From an uncultured Prevotella sp. (GTDB lineage Bacteria > Bacteroidota > Bacteroidia > Bacteroidales > Bacteroidaceae), in assembly GCA_945827565.1 (NCBI GenBank), contig CALZNR010000037.1, forward strand, positions 1 to 8,810: a DNA stretch of 8,810 bases, in the 5' to 3' direction. Positions 1 through 6,277 of the stretch are shown here, piece after piece. The notes beneath the pieces are model-generated. The model searched no databases and was not told the DNA's origin. It saw only the letters and a list, made by a program, of their open reading frames with translations. Position 1 is the stretch's first letter; every line of letters begins with the position of its first letter. Both the position numbers and the translations under genes were made by a program.

Positions 1-588
1 GGTACCAATGTGTGGTGGGACTTTGTGGAACTGCCCTCGCAGTTTATGGAAAACTACTCCGTGGAGAAGGATTTTCTGAATCAGTTTGCCTTCCACTACA
101 AAACGGGCGAACCTCTGCCCGAATCACTGCTCAAACGCATCGTAAAGAGCCGCAACTTCATGGTGGCATACGGATGCCTGCGCCAAGTAAGCTTCGGACT
201 TCTTGACATGGCATACTACACCAAGCGCAGCACCTTTGATGAAGATATCCCCTCCTTTGAAAAAAAAGCATGGAGCAAGGCAATGGTGACACCCCAGCTG
301 CCCGACACCTGCATGACCGTACAGTTCAGTCACATCATGGCAGGAGGCTATGCCGCAGGCTACTACAGCTACAAGTGGGCAGAGGTGCTGGAGGCCGATG
401 CCTTCGGCGTGTTCAGGAAGCATGGTATCTTCGACCGCTCCACGGCAAGGAGTTTTAGGGAGAACATTCTTTCAAAGGGTGGCACCGAGCATCCCATGAC
501 CCTCTATAAGCGCTTCCGAGGAGGCGAACCCACCATAGACGCACTGCTAAAGAGAAACGGAATCAAGAGAGTGAAGAGTGAAAAATGA
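1..588 (+). CDS. M3 family metallopeptidase (peptidyl-dipeptidase Dcp / oligopeptidase type), C-terminal part
   Basis: Partial gene: the reading frame is open from base 1 (GTN before the GTG at 10), so the true start lies left of the window and about 195 C-terminal residues are visible. The family consists of zinc peptidases that degrade short peptides, Dcp releasing C-terminal dipeptides. The zinc-binding HExxH helix is normally N-terminal to this part and is not in the window. What is visible fits the family well: the opening DFVELPSQFMEN segment, the substrate-pocket stretch SHIMAGGYAAGYYSYKW (about residues 110-126 of the visible part), and the closing FRENILSKGGTEHP and LYKRFRGGEPTIDALLKRNGI segments. 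There is no frameshift. The stop overlaps a downstream ATG (ATGA at 585-588), suggesting cotranscription with the dCMP deaminase gene. Dcp versus another M3 member cannot be settled from the C-terminus alone, and the presence of a signal peptide cannot be judged. Confidence 0.9.
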   Translation, partial: GTNVWWDFVELPSQFMENYSVEKDFLNQFAFHYKTGEPLPESLLKRIVKSRNFMVAYGCLRQVSFGLLDMAYYTKRSTFDEDIPSFEKKAWSKAMVTPQLPDTCMTVQFSHIMAGGYAAGYYSYKWAEVLEADAFGVFRKHGIFDRSTARSFRENILSKGGTEHPMTLYKRFRGGEPTIDALLKRNGIKRVKSEK

Positions 589-614
589 GGCCATCCTTAC
601 CAAAAGAACAGAAT

Positions 615-1040
615 ATGGACGAAAAACAACATAAGCTTGACCTGCGCTATCTGAGAATGGCGCAGATATGGGCAGAAAACAGCTACTGCAAACGCCGACA
701 AGTGGGAGCCATTGTGGTGAAAGACAACATGATCATCAGCGATGGCTACAACGGTACACCCAGCGGATTTGAAAACTGCTGCGAGGACGAAAACAACGTG
801 ACCATGCCCTATGTGCTACATGCAGAAGCTAACGCCATCACCAAACTGGCACGCAGTTCCAACAACAGCGAGGGAGCCACCCTGTATGTCACCGCATCGC
901 CCTGCATTGAATGTGCCAAACTCATCATTCAGGCTGGCATCAAGCGGGTGGTGTATGGAGAACTCTATCGCCTGGAAGACGGTATCAACCTGCTGAAGAA
1001 GGCGGGCATAGAGGTGGAATATCTGAATATTGACGAGTAA
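615..1040 (+). CDS. dCMP deaminase (cytidine/deoxycytidylate deaminase family)
   Basis: Predicted zinc-dependent cytosolic enzyme converting dCMP to dUMP, the substrate of thymidylate synthase. From the ATG at 615 it has 141 residues. The catalytic motifs are clear: HAEANAI (His69, Glu71) and PCIEC (Cys97, Cys100), giving one His and two Cys zinc ligands plus the proton-shuttling Glu. The N-terminal RYLRMAQIWAENSYCKR and GYNGTPSGFENC segments are typical of the dCMP deaminase/ComEB-like group rather than of cytidine or tRNA adenosine deaminases. An upstream ATG at 585 overlaps the previous stop and would add MRPSLPKEQN. I prefer 615 because family members usually begin just before this conserved region, but 585 is possible. 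The gene lies between the M3 peptidase and the S41 peptidase, with 11 bp to the next start. Subgroup assignment rests on remembered family patterns. Confidence 0.93.
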   Translation: MDEKQHKLDLRYLRMAQIWAENSYCKRRQVGAIVVKDNMIISDGYNGTPSGFENCCEDENNVTMPYVLHAEANAITKLARSSNNSEGATLYVTASPCIECAKLIIQAGIKRVVYGELYRLEDGINLLKKAGIEVEYLNIDE

Positions 1041-1051
1041 CACTGACATCC

Positions 1052-2707
1052 ATGAGGCATTACAACACCAAACACTTCACCCCCCTACTGATGGCTATCT
1101 CTGCCGTGGTGGGCATCTTTGTGGGTGCCTTCATATCAGGGCACTATTCGGGCCACCGACTGAGTATCATCAACTCTAACAGCAACAAGCTGAACAACCT
1201 GCTGAGAATAGTGGACGACCAGTATGTGGACACGGTGGACATCAATAATATCGTGGAGAAAGCCATGCCCAAACTACTGGCAGAACTGGACCCCCACTCT
1301 GCCTATATACCTGCTGCTGACGTACAGGAAGAGAATGATCGCCTGAAAGGTTCTTTCTCGGGCATCGGCGTGGAATTTGTCATCAACAACGACACACTGA
1401 GGGTGCAGAACGTGATAGGAAACGGACCCGCCGAGCGCGCCGGTGTGATTGCTGGCGACAAGATTATCAGCGTGGACGACACCTCGTTTGTAGGCAAACA
1501 GTTGACCAACGAGATGGCAATGAAAAAACTGAAGGGTCCGAAGGATACCAAAGTAAAACTGGGCATCAAGAGATTTGGAGAAAAAAAGCCACTGAGCATC
1601 ACAGTGACCCGAGGCGACATACCCCAGAAAAGCATCAATGCCACTTATATGCTGGATGAGAAGACAGGGTATATCCGCATCAAGAATTTTGGTGAGACAA
1701 CCTATCCCGAACTGCTCATCGCCCTTGCCAGTTTGTCGCAAGAGGGTTTCAGCAATCTGGTCATCGACCTGCGTGGCAATGGTGGTGGCTACCTTACCTC
1801 TGCCGTACAGATAGCCAATGAGTTCCTGCCGAAAAACAGGCTGATAGTATATACCCAAGGCAGGAAATCACCCCGACAAGAATACAAGAGCGATGGAAGA
1901 GGCAGTTACCAGCAAATCCCATTAGTGGTGCTTATCGATGAGATTTCCGCCTCTGCCACAGAGATTCTGGCTGGTGCCATCCAAGACAACGACAGAGGAA
2001 CCGTGATAGGCAGGCGCTCGTTTGGCAAGGGACTGGTACAACAGCCCATCGCCTTTAACGACGGGTCAATGATACGCCTCACCATCGCACGCTACTACAG
2101 TCCCTCGGGCAGGTGCATCCAGCGTCCCTACACTTCGGGTGAAGACAAGGAATATGAGGAAGATCTCATCAATAGGTATCAGCACGGAGAGCTTTTCTCG
2201 CAAGACAGCATCAAGCACCAAGGCCCTGCCTACCACACCGCACTGGGCAGAACGGTGTATGGTGGCGGAGGCATCACCCCCGACATCTTCATCCCCGAAG
2301 ACACCCTGGGCTACACCTCTTATTATAAGGAAGCGAGCATGACAGGACTGATCATACAGTTTGCCTACGAATACACCGACACTCATCGCGAGCAACTGAA
2401 ACAATACACCGAGATGCGCCCCCTAAGCAAGTTCCTGGAGAAGCAGAATCTGGTGAATCTCTTTGCACAGTATGCCGAAAAGAACGGACTAAAACGGCGC
2501 AACCTGATGATCAAGAAGTCGTATCAGCTGCTGCAACTCACTATCTGCAGTCGCATCATCTACAACATCCTTGACGATAACGCCTTTATGGAGTACATTA
2601 ACCAAGAAGACAACTGCATCAAAGAAGCCATCAAGGTGTTCAAGGAAGGACGTGCCTTCCCACAGAAAGAAGAGGCAACAACCACCACAAGTAAAAAGAA
2701 GAAATGA
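1052..2707 (+). CDS. S41 family C-terminal processing peptidase (CtpA/Prc type), membrane-anchored
   Basis: Serine protease of the tail-specific/CtpA family, which cleaves envelope proteins near their C-termini; predicted to act outside the cytoplasmic membrane. It has 551 residues. In order: a basic N-terminus and hydrophobic segment at about 9-30 (signal anchor or uncleaved signal), a PDZ domain at about 98-188 with GIGVEF at 104-109, then the S41 core with RGNGGG at 241-246. The catalytic residues have the CtpB-type spacing: Ser301 in SASATE, Lys326 in SFGKG (25 residues on) and Gln330 four further, so the enzyme appears active. A C-terminal extension of roughly 120 residues (from about 430) follows the core and ends in a Thr/Ser/Lys-rich tail. 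Its stop overlaps the next ATG (ATGA, 2704-2707), implying translational coupling to the cyclo-ligase gene. The substrate is unknown. Confidence 0.95.
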   Translation: MRHYNTKHFTPLLMAISAVVGIFVGAFISGHYSGHRLSIINSNSNKLNNLLRIVDDQYVDTVDINNIVEKAMPKLLAELDPHSAYIPAADVQEENDRLKGSFSGIGVEFVINNDTLRVQNVIGNGPAERAGVIAGDKIISVDDTSFVGKQLTNEMAMKKLKGPKDTKVKLGIKRFGEKKPLSITVTRGDIPQKSINATYMLDEKTGYIRIKNFGETTYPELLIALASLSQEGFSNLVIDLRGNGGGYLTSAVQIANEFLPKNRLIVYTQGRKSPRQEYKSDGRGSYQQIPLVVLIDEISASATEILAGAIQDNDRGTVIGRRSFGKGLVQQPIAFNDGSMIRLTIARYYSPSGRCIQRPYTSGEDKEYEEDLINRYQHGELFSQDSIKHQGPAYHTALGRTVYGGGGITPDIFIPEDTLGYTSYYKEASMTGLIIQFAYEYTDTHREQLKQYTEMRPLSKFLEKQNLVNLFAQYAEKNGLKRRNLMIKKSYQLLQLTICSRIIYNILDDNAFMEYINQEDNCIKEAIKVFKEGRAFPQKEEATTTTSKKKK

Positions 2708-3258
2708 CGCCTATCGGAATGGACAAGAAAACATGGCGAGAAGAGATACGCCGAAGGAAAAAGACCTACAGCACCGATGAACTGAAGACCATGTCGGCAA
2801 AGATTATCGAGGCAGTGAAACAGAGCGAGCGGTGGAAAACCGCTCGCTGTGTATTGCTATACCATGCCCTGGCAGACGAAGTGGACACCCGCCAATGGAT
2901 AGCCGAAGCAGCCAAGGAGAAGAAGGTTCTACTGCCCCATGTGACGGGCGAAACATCTATGGAACTATGCCTGTATGAAGGAGAGAACTCGCTAACCGTA
3001 GGGGCATACGGCATCATGGAACCCCATGGTACGGCCTTTACCGCCTATGAAAAAGTGGAACTTGCCATCGTGCCAGGCATGGCCTTCGACAGAGCCTGCC
3101 ACCGACTGGGGCGGGGCAAAGGCTACTACGACCGCCTGTTGCCTCTACTAACAGGCGCCTATCGGATGGGCATCTGCTTCCCCTTCCAACTCATCGAAGG
3201 CACACTACCTGTTACTGTCACCGACATGAAAATGAACGAGGTGATGACAATCAAATAA
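2704..3258 (+). CDS. 5-formyltetrahydrofolate cyclo-ligase (methenyl-THF synthetase)
   Basis: Predicted cytosolic enzyme that uses ATP to convert 5-formyl-THF to 5,10-methenyl-THF, returning stored or inhibitory folate to one-carbon metabolism (the protein called YgfA/Fau in E. coli). It has 184 residues, usual for the family. The diagnostic nucleotide/folate motif is present at 124-144: PGMAFD followed by RLGRGKGYYDR. The basic N-terminal helix (WREEIRRRKK) is also typical. The ATG at 2704 overlaps the upstream stop as ATGA; a second in-frame ATG at 2719 would begin MDKKTWREE, which resembles many family N-termini, so the start could be either. The gene is probably last in the plus-strand transcript. 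It contains a perfect hairpin at 2824-2848, annotated separately. Only 17 bp separate its stop from the stop of the convergent DUF721 gene. Confidence 0.95.
   Translation: MTPIGMDKKTWREEIRRRKKTYSTDELKTMSAKIIEAVKQSERWKTARCVLLYHALADEVDTRQWIAEAAKEKKVLLPHVTGETSMELCLYEGENSLTVGAYGIMEPHGTAFTAYEKVELAIVPGMAFDRACHRLGRGKGYYDRLLPLLTGAYRMGICFPFQLIEGTLPVTVTDMKMNEVMTIK
2824..2848 (+). other. Perfect 10-bp inverted repeat within the cyclo-ligase coding sequence
   Basis: AGCGAGCGGT at 2824-2833 pairs perfectly with ACCGCTCGCT at 2839-2848 around a 5-base loop (GGAAA). It is GC-rich and lies about 120 bases into the gene, over codons 41-49 (SERWKTARC). No T-run follows, so it is not an ordinary intrinsic terminator. 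Whether the hairpin has a role or is a chance product of codon choice cannot be told from the sequence. Confidence 0.6.
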
Positions 3259-3275
3259 AAACGAAGACTTTTAAG

Positions 3276-3566
3276 CTACACGAAACGAATATCCACAATC
3301 ACCTGCGCCTGCACCACAGCGTTGAGTTGCTTAACATAGGTCATTCGATTCATGGTAAGGTCGGCACGTAGCGCAGCATTGACCACAGACACATAGAGCG
3401 TTTGGTTGCGTATGACTACCTGGGTGGTATAGCGAGCCACAGCAGGTCCTGCCACCTCTGGCCAAGCAGCAATGAGCCGCCGCTGCAACAGAGGCATCTC
3501 CAGTCCCTGTGTACGCAGATTGCGCATTATCAGTTCGCTCAAAGCCTTTACATCTCTTCTGAACAT
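3276..3566 (-). CDS. DUF721 (DciA-like) protein
   Basis: Small basic protein of 96 residues starting MFRRDVKALSELI, the typical opening of Bacteroidetes DUF721 proteins. The conserved centre RLIAAWPEVAGPAVARYTT (about 30-48, with Trp35 and Gly40) is followed by a strand-rich half (VVIRNQTLYVSV) matching the KH-like domain of the DciA family. DciA is a replicative helicase (DnaB) loader or regulator in bacteria lacking DnaC; that function is established for other phyla and is only inferred here. I chose the ATG at 3566 because the frame extends upstream only via a TTG at 3605 with unrelated sequence. It lies 40 bp downstream of recF on the same strand with no clear promoter between them, so the two are probably cotranscribed. 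No convincing terminator is visible in the short gap to the convergent gene. Confidence 0.88.
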   Translation of the reverse strand: MFRRDVKALSELIMRNLRTQGLEMPLLQRRLIAAWPEVAGPAVARYTTQVVIRNQTLYVSVVNAALRADLTMNRMTYVKQLNAVVQAQVIVDIRFV

Positions 3567-3606
3567 AGTGCTTTTCAAATTACATGTCGGTCCAACTCTC
3601 AGCAAA

Positions 3607-4722
3607 CTACATCGTCTCTTGCTCGTCTTCTGTTATCACTCCTCCACTAACGTGGAAAATCTTGTAGTCGTAGGAACATTGGCTAAGAATGCGATCCAAA
3701 TGCTCCTTGTTGGTATCGGTGATAAATATCTGTCCAAAGTCTTTGCCCGACACCAGTCTCACTATCTGCTCCACCCTCTCTGCATCCAATTTGTCAAAAA
3801 TATCATCGAGCAGCAGAATGGGCACACAGCGATTGCCCGTGCGGCGCAGGAAGTCGAACTGCGCCAGTTTGAGTGCAATGACAAACGATTTGTTCTGTCC
3901 CTGACTTCCTTCGCGCTTCATGGGATGCCCTGCTATAGTAAACACCAAATCATCGCGATGCACACCGTGGAGCGAATAGCCCACCGCCCTGTCTTTGAAA
4001 CGGTCGCGCTGTATCACCTGTAGCAGTGGTCCACGCTGACAGTGGGACAAATAGGATATGCCTACCTCTTCCCTGTTTGAAGAGATGGCCTCATAATAGT
4101 GCTGAAACAGCGGTATCAATTCCTCCACAAAGGCAGTGCGGCATTGGAATATGTGCTCACCAGCATCAGCCATCTGCATCTCCAGCACCCCCATCAGCTC
4201 CTCATCGGGTTCCTGTTCCTCCTTGAGCATGGCGTTTCGCTGCTGCAGCACACGGTTGTACTGGTTGAGTGCTTCAATATAGTTGCGGTCGTACTGTGCG
4301 ATGACAATATCCATCAGTTTTCTGCGCTCCTCGCTACCTCCGTCGATAAGCTGGGTGTCTGAAGGTGCAACCATCACCATGGGAATGATGCCCAGATGTT
4401 CCGACAGCCTTCGATACTCCTTCTTGTCTTTTTTAAAGTGTTTCTTGCTCCCTTTTTTCAGTCCTGCATACACATTGAGAGGTTCCTCCTGGTCAGTGAG
4501 ATAATTGCCATCAAGCATAAAGAAGTCGGCATCATGCTTGACAAGCTGCGAATCTATGGGATTGAACGAACTGCGGCAGAACGACAGGTAATAAACGGCA
4601 TCGAGCACATTGGTCTTTCCCGCCCCATTATGCCCTATAAAGCAGTTGAGCTTGGGTGAAAAGCGGAGCACAGCACCCGCAATATTGCGATAATTGATGA
4701 TAGACAAATCGTGTAGAACCAT
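3607..4722 (-). CDS. recF: DNA replication and repair protein RecF
   Basis: SMC/ABC-like ATPase that binds gapped DNA and, with RecO and RecR, helps load RecA at stalled forks. It has 371 residues from the ATG at 4722, normal for RecF. Motifs: N-terminal LHDLSIINYRNI, Walker A GHNGAGKT at 30-37 followed by NVLDAVYYLSFCRS, Pro120-containing MVMVAPSDTQLI, helical DNA-binding/dimer lobe at about 125-245, the HGVHRDD segment, ABC signature SQGQNKS at 273-279, Walker B ILLLDDIFDKLD at 302-313, and the ITDTN switch near 335. The frame stays open upstream to 4884, but those 54 residues are not RecF-like and would overlap the promoters, so 4722 is the start. The divergent region upstream carries an exact -7 box at 4777-4770 suited to this gene. 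It is not next to dnaA or dnaN within the window. Confidence 0.97.
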   Translation of the reverse strand: MVLHDLSIINYRNIAGAVLRFSPKLNCFIGHNGAGKTNVLDAVYYLSFCRSSFNPIDSQLVKHDADFFMLDGNYLTDQEEPLNVYAGLKKGSKKHFKKDKKEYRRLSEHLGIIPMVMVAPSDTQLIDGGSEERRKLMDIVIAQYDRNYIEALNQYNRVLQQRNAMLKEEQEPDEELMGVLEMQMADAGEHIFQCRTAFVEELIPLFQHYYEAISSNREEVGISYLSHCQRGPLLQVIQRDRFKDRAVGYSLHGVHRDDLVFTIAGHPMKREGSQGQNKSFVIALKLAQFDFLRRTGNRCVPILLLDDIFDKLDAERVEQIVRLVSGKDFGQIFITDTNKEHLDRILSQCSYDYKIFHVSGGVITEDEQETM

Positions 4723-4769
4723 TCTTGGCAGACAAATAAAAGGGATGATGCCATTGGGCAAAAGCACTG

Positions 4770-4802
4770 CAAAGTTACGGGATTTATCAATGAAAGACGA
4801 AA
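4770..4802 (-). promoter_or_regulatory. Predicted Bacteroidetes-type promoter for recF-DUF721
   Basis: Read on the minus strand, TAACTTTG at 4777-4770 is an exact match to the Bacteroidetes -7 consensus TAnnTTTG and is followed by C, also as in the consensus. A TTTC at 4802-4799 (consensus -33 TTTG) lies 21 bases upstream. Transcription would begin a few bases after 4770, giving a leader of roughly 40 bases before the recF ATG at 4722. Prediction only. Confidence 0.6.
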
Positions 4803-4817
4803 AAAGTATGCCATAAA

Positions 4818-4850
4818 TTTCAGTATCTCCTATATTTTCTGTAATTTTGC
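4818..4850 (+). promoter_or_regulatory. Predicted Bacteroidetes-type promoter for the TPR-ribH operon
   Basis: TAATTTTG at 4842-4849, followed by C, matches the -7 consensus TAnnTTTG exactly. TTTC at 4818-4821 is a near match to the -33 TTTG with a 20-base spacer. The start would be near 4856, leaving an A-rich leader of about 95 bases before the ATG at 4951. The leader shows no Shine-Dalgarno and no recognisable FMN (RFN) riboswitch motif despite ribH in the operon. Confidence 0.62.
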
Positions 4851-4950
4851 CACGCTTTATGCGGTGTACATTCAAGTGGCTCATATTCCTACATCAGCAG
4901 CCATCGCTGGCACCACCCCTCAAACGAAAAAACAAAAACAAATAATACTC

Positions 4951-5631
4951 ATGGCAAACAAAAATGAAAAGGCATCTGCCGCACAGGATGCAGCAGTGCT
5001 CAACAGTTCAGAATCGTTCTTGTTGAAGAACCAGAAAGTTATCATTGCTTGCGTGATAGCCATCATCGTGATTGTAGCAGGTGTATCTCTGTACAAGACC
5101 TACTACAGCGGTCCACGCGCAGAAAAGGCAAGCACCATATTGGCAAAGGGCCAGCAGTTGTTTATGGCAGAGCAGTATGAGAAGGCTCTGAAAGGCGACA
5201 GCACCGGATTTGCCGGTTTCATCAGCGTGGCTGAAGAATATGGAAACACCGATGCAGGCAATCTGGCAAAACTCTATGCCGGTCTGTGCTATGCAAAATT
5301 GGAGAAGTGGGACGAGGCTGCTACTTGGCTTGACAAATTTTCTCCCAGAGACGATCAGATGATTAGTCCTGCTGCAGAAGGTGCATTGGGCAATGTTTAT
5401 GCTCACCAGAACCAACTGGACAAGGCCGTGGAGCAACTGAAGAAGGCTGCCAAGCATGCTGACAACAGCACTCTTTCGCCCCTGTTCCTGCTGCAGGCTG
5501 GCGAGATACTGGAGAGCCAAGGCAAAAAAGAGGAGGCTCTGACACTGTATCAGGAAATCAAGAGCAAGTACTTTGACTCCTATCAGGCTGGCATCATCGA
5601 CAAGTACATCGAACGCGCAACAACAAAATAA
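4951..5631 (+). CDS. Single-span membrane protein with tetratricopeptide repeats
   Basis: A 226-residue protein with a polar, low-complexity N-terminus ([12 protein letters not shown]), one hydrophobic membrane segment at about 29-48 ([19 protein letters not shown]), and a soluble helical region containing about three TPR-like units near 105-130, 143-170 and 178-205 (for example [20 protein letters not shown] and [19 protein letters not shown]). TPR domains bind partner proteins, so a scaffolding or chaperone-like role at the membrane is likely. The architecture recalls YfgM-type proteins that associate with the Sec translocon, but that is a shape resemblance only. I chose the ATG at 4951 because the upstream extension (to 4864) would cover the leader and has no family-like sequence. 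The stop overlaps the ribH start (TAATG), so the pair is translationally coupled and presumably driven by the promoter at 4818-4850. Confidence 0.9.
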   Translation: MANKNEKASAAQDAAVLNSSESFLLKNQKVIIACVIAIIVIVAGVSLYKTYYSGPRAEKASTILAKGQQLFMAEQYEKALKGDSTGFAGFISVAEEYGNTDAGNLAKLYAGLCYAKLEKWDEAATWLDKFSPRDDQMISPAAEGALGNVYAHQNQLDKAVEQLKKAAKHADNSTLSPLFLLQAGEILESQGKKEEALTLYQEIKSKYFDSYQAGIIDKYIERATTK

Positions 5632-6107
5632 TGGCAACAGCACTGCACAACTTGTCTGACTACAACAGCAACACCGTGCCCGACGCAAGTAACATGTGTT
5701 TCGGAATCGTGGTAGCTGAATGGAATCCGGAAATAACCGGTGCACTGCTCAACGGTGCCGTATCTACATTAGAGAAACATGGCGCATTGCCCGAAAACAT
5801 ACACGTAAAAACAGTGCCGGGTAGTTTTGAGCTCATCTACGGTGCCCACCAGATGACACTGAAAGGCATGTACGATGCCATCATCATTCTGGGCAGTGTG
5901 ATTCGCGGCGAAACACCCCACTTCGACTACATCTGCCAAGGTGTTACCGCTGGCATTGCACGCCTCAACACCAGCAGCGAGATACCCATTATCTACGGAC
6001 TGCTGACCACCGAAGACCTGCAACAGGCAAAGGACAGAAGCGGTGGAAAATTGGGCAATAAGGGAGACGAATGTGCCATTGATGCCATCAAGATGGCAAA
6101 ATTCTAA
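5631..6107 (+). CDS. ribH: 6,7-dimethyl-8-ribityllumazine synthase
   Basis: Penultimate enzyme of riboflavin synthesis: it condenses 5-amino-6-ribitylaminouracil with 3,4-dihydroxy-2-butanone 4-phosphate to give the lumazine precursor of riboflavin; family members assemble as pentamers or 60-mer shells. The 158 residues carry all expected motifs: [10 protein letters not shown] (aromatic Trp31 at the substrate ring), VPGSFEL at 62-68, [13 protein letters not shown] at 88-100 containing the catalytic-type His97, and [15 protein letters not shown] then GGKLGNKG near the C-terminus, with Arg136 in the phosphate-binding position. The start ATG overlaps the TPR gene stop by one base. The other rib genes are not nearby. 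The gene ends 50 bases before a strong intrinsic terminator. Confidence 0.97.
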   Translation: MATALHNLSDYNSNTVPDASNMCFGIVVAEWNPEITGALLNGAVSTLEKHGALPENIHVKTVPGSFELIYGAHQMTLKGMYDAIIILGSVIRGETPHFDYICQGVTAGIARLNTSSEIPIIYGLLTTEDLQQAKDRSGGKLGNKGDECAIDAIKMAKF

Positions 6108-6157
6108 AAAAACAACACAAGGCATGTGGCAACACAGCACTGCTTGAAATACGGATC

Positions 6158-6201
6158 ACAGAGGTGCATCAGCAACAGATGATGCGCCTCTGTTTTCTTT
6201 T
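6158..6201 (+). terminator. Rho-independent terminator after ribH
   Basis: A 14-bp stem (6158-6171 with 6180-6193, one G-T pair) encloses an 8-base loop and leads straight into TTTTCTTTT (6193-6201). It closes the TPR-ribH operon. The remaining bases to the GH2 start at 6278 are A-rich and contain no clear promoter match. Confidence 0.88.
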
Positions 6202-6277
6202 CCATCACCTTGGAGGCAAAACACCATCAAGGCAAAAACAGAATAACGAAAAGTAAAAACCAACCCTTATCTTTACA

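Noticed and set aside
1..6. GGTACC exactly at the window start as a cloning-site boundary
   Set aside because: The bases encode the Gly-Thr expected at this point of the M3 peptidase, and GGTACC also occurs at 8501 and 8606 within the GH2 gene, so it is ordinary genomic sequence.
1274..1858. A 194-codon minus-strand open frame opposite the S41 protease gene
   Set aside because: No recognisable motif; it is antisense to the conserved PDZ and catalytic core, so the open frame is best explained by codon bias of the real gene.
3472..4023. A 183-codon plus-strand open frame opposite recF and the DUF721 gene
   Set aside because: It spans two confident minus-strand genes and the gap between them and shows no family features.
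4723..4884. A 54-residue N-terminal extension of RecF, and likewise the extension of the TPR protein to 4864
   Set aside because: The two extensions would overlap each other and cover both predicted promoters, and neither matches its family; the starts at 4722 and 4951 give normal N-termini.
4851..4950. An FMN (RFN) riboswitch controlling the ribH operon
   Set aside because: The leader is short and A-rich and shows none of the conserved GC-rich helices or the RFN box.
5008..5745. A 245-codon open frame on the minus strand opposite the TPR and ribH genes
   Set aside because: It is cysteine-rich low-complexity sequence produced by the complement of GCA/GCC/CAG-rich codons, resembles no family I know, and overlaps two well-supported genes.
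6125..6136. Small hairpin TGTG-GCAA-CACA after ribH as a first terminator
   Set aside because: Only four base pairs and no T-run; the strong terminator follows 20 bases later.
6268..6275. TATCTTTA as a -7 box for the GH2 gene
   Set aside because: It lacks the final G of the consensus, lies only two bases before the start codon, and has no good -33 element.
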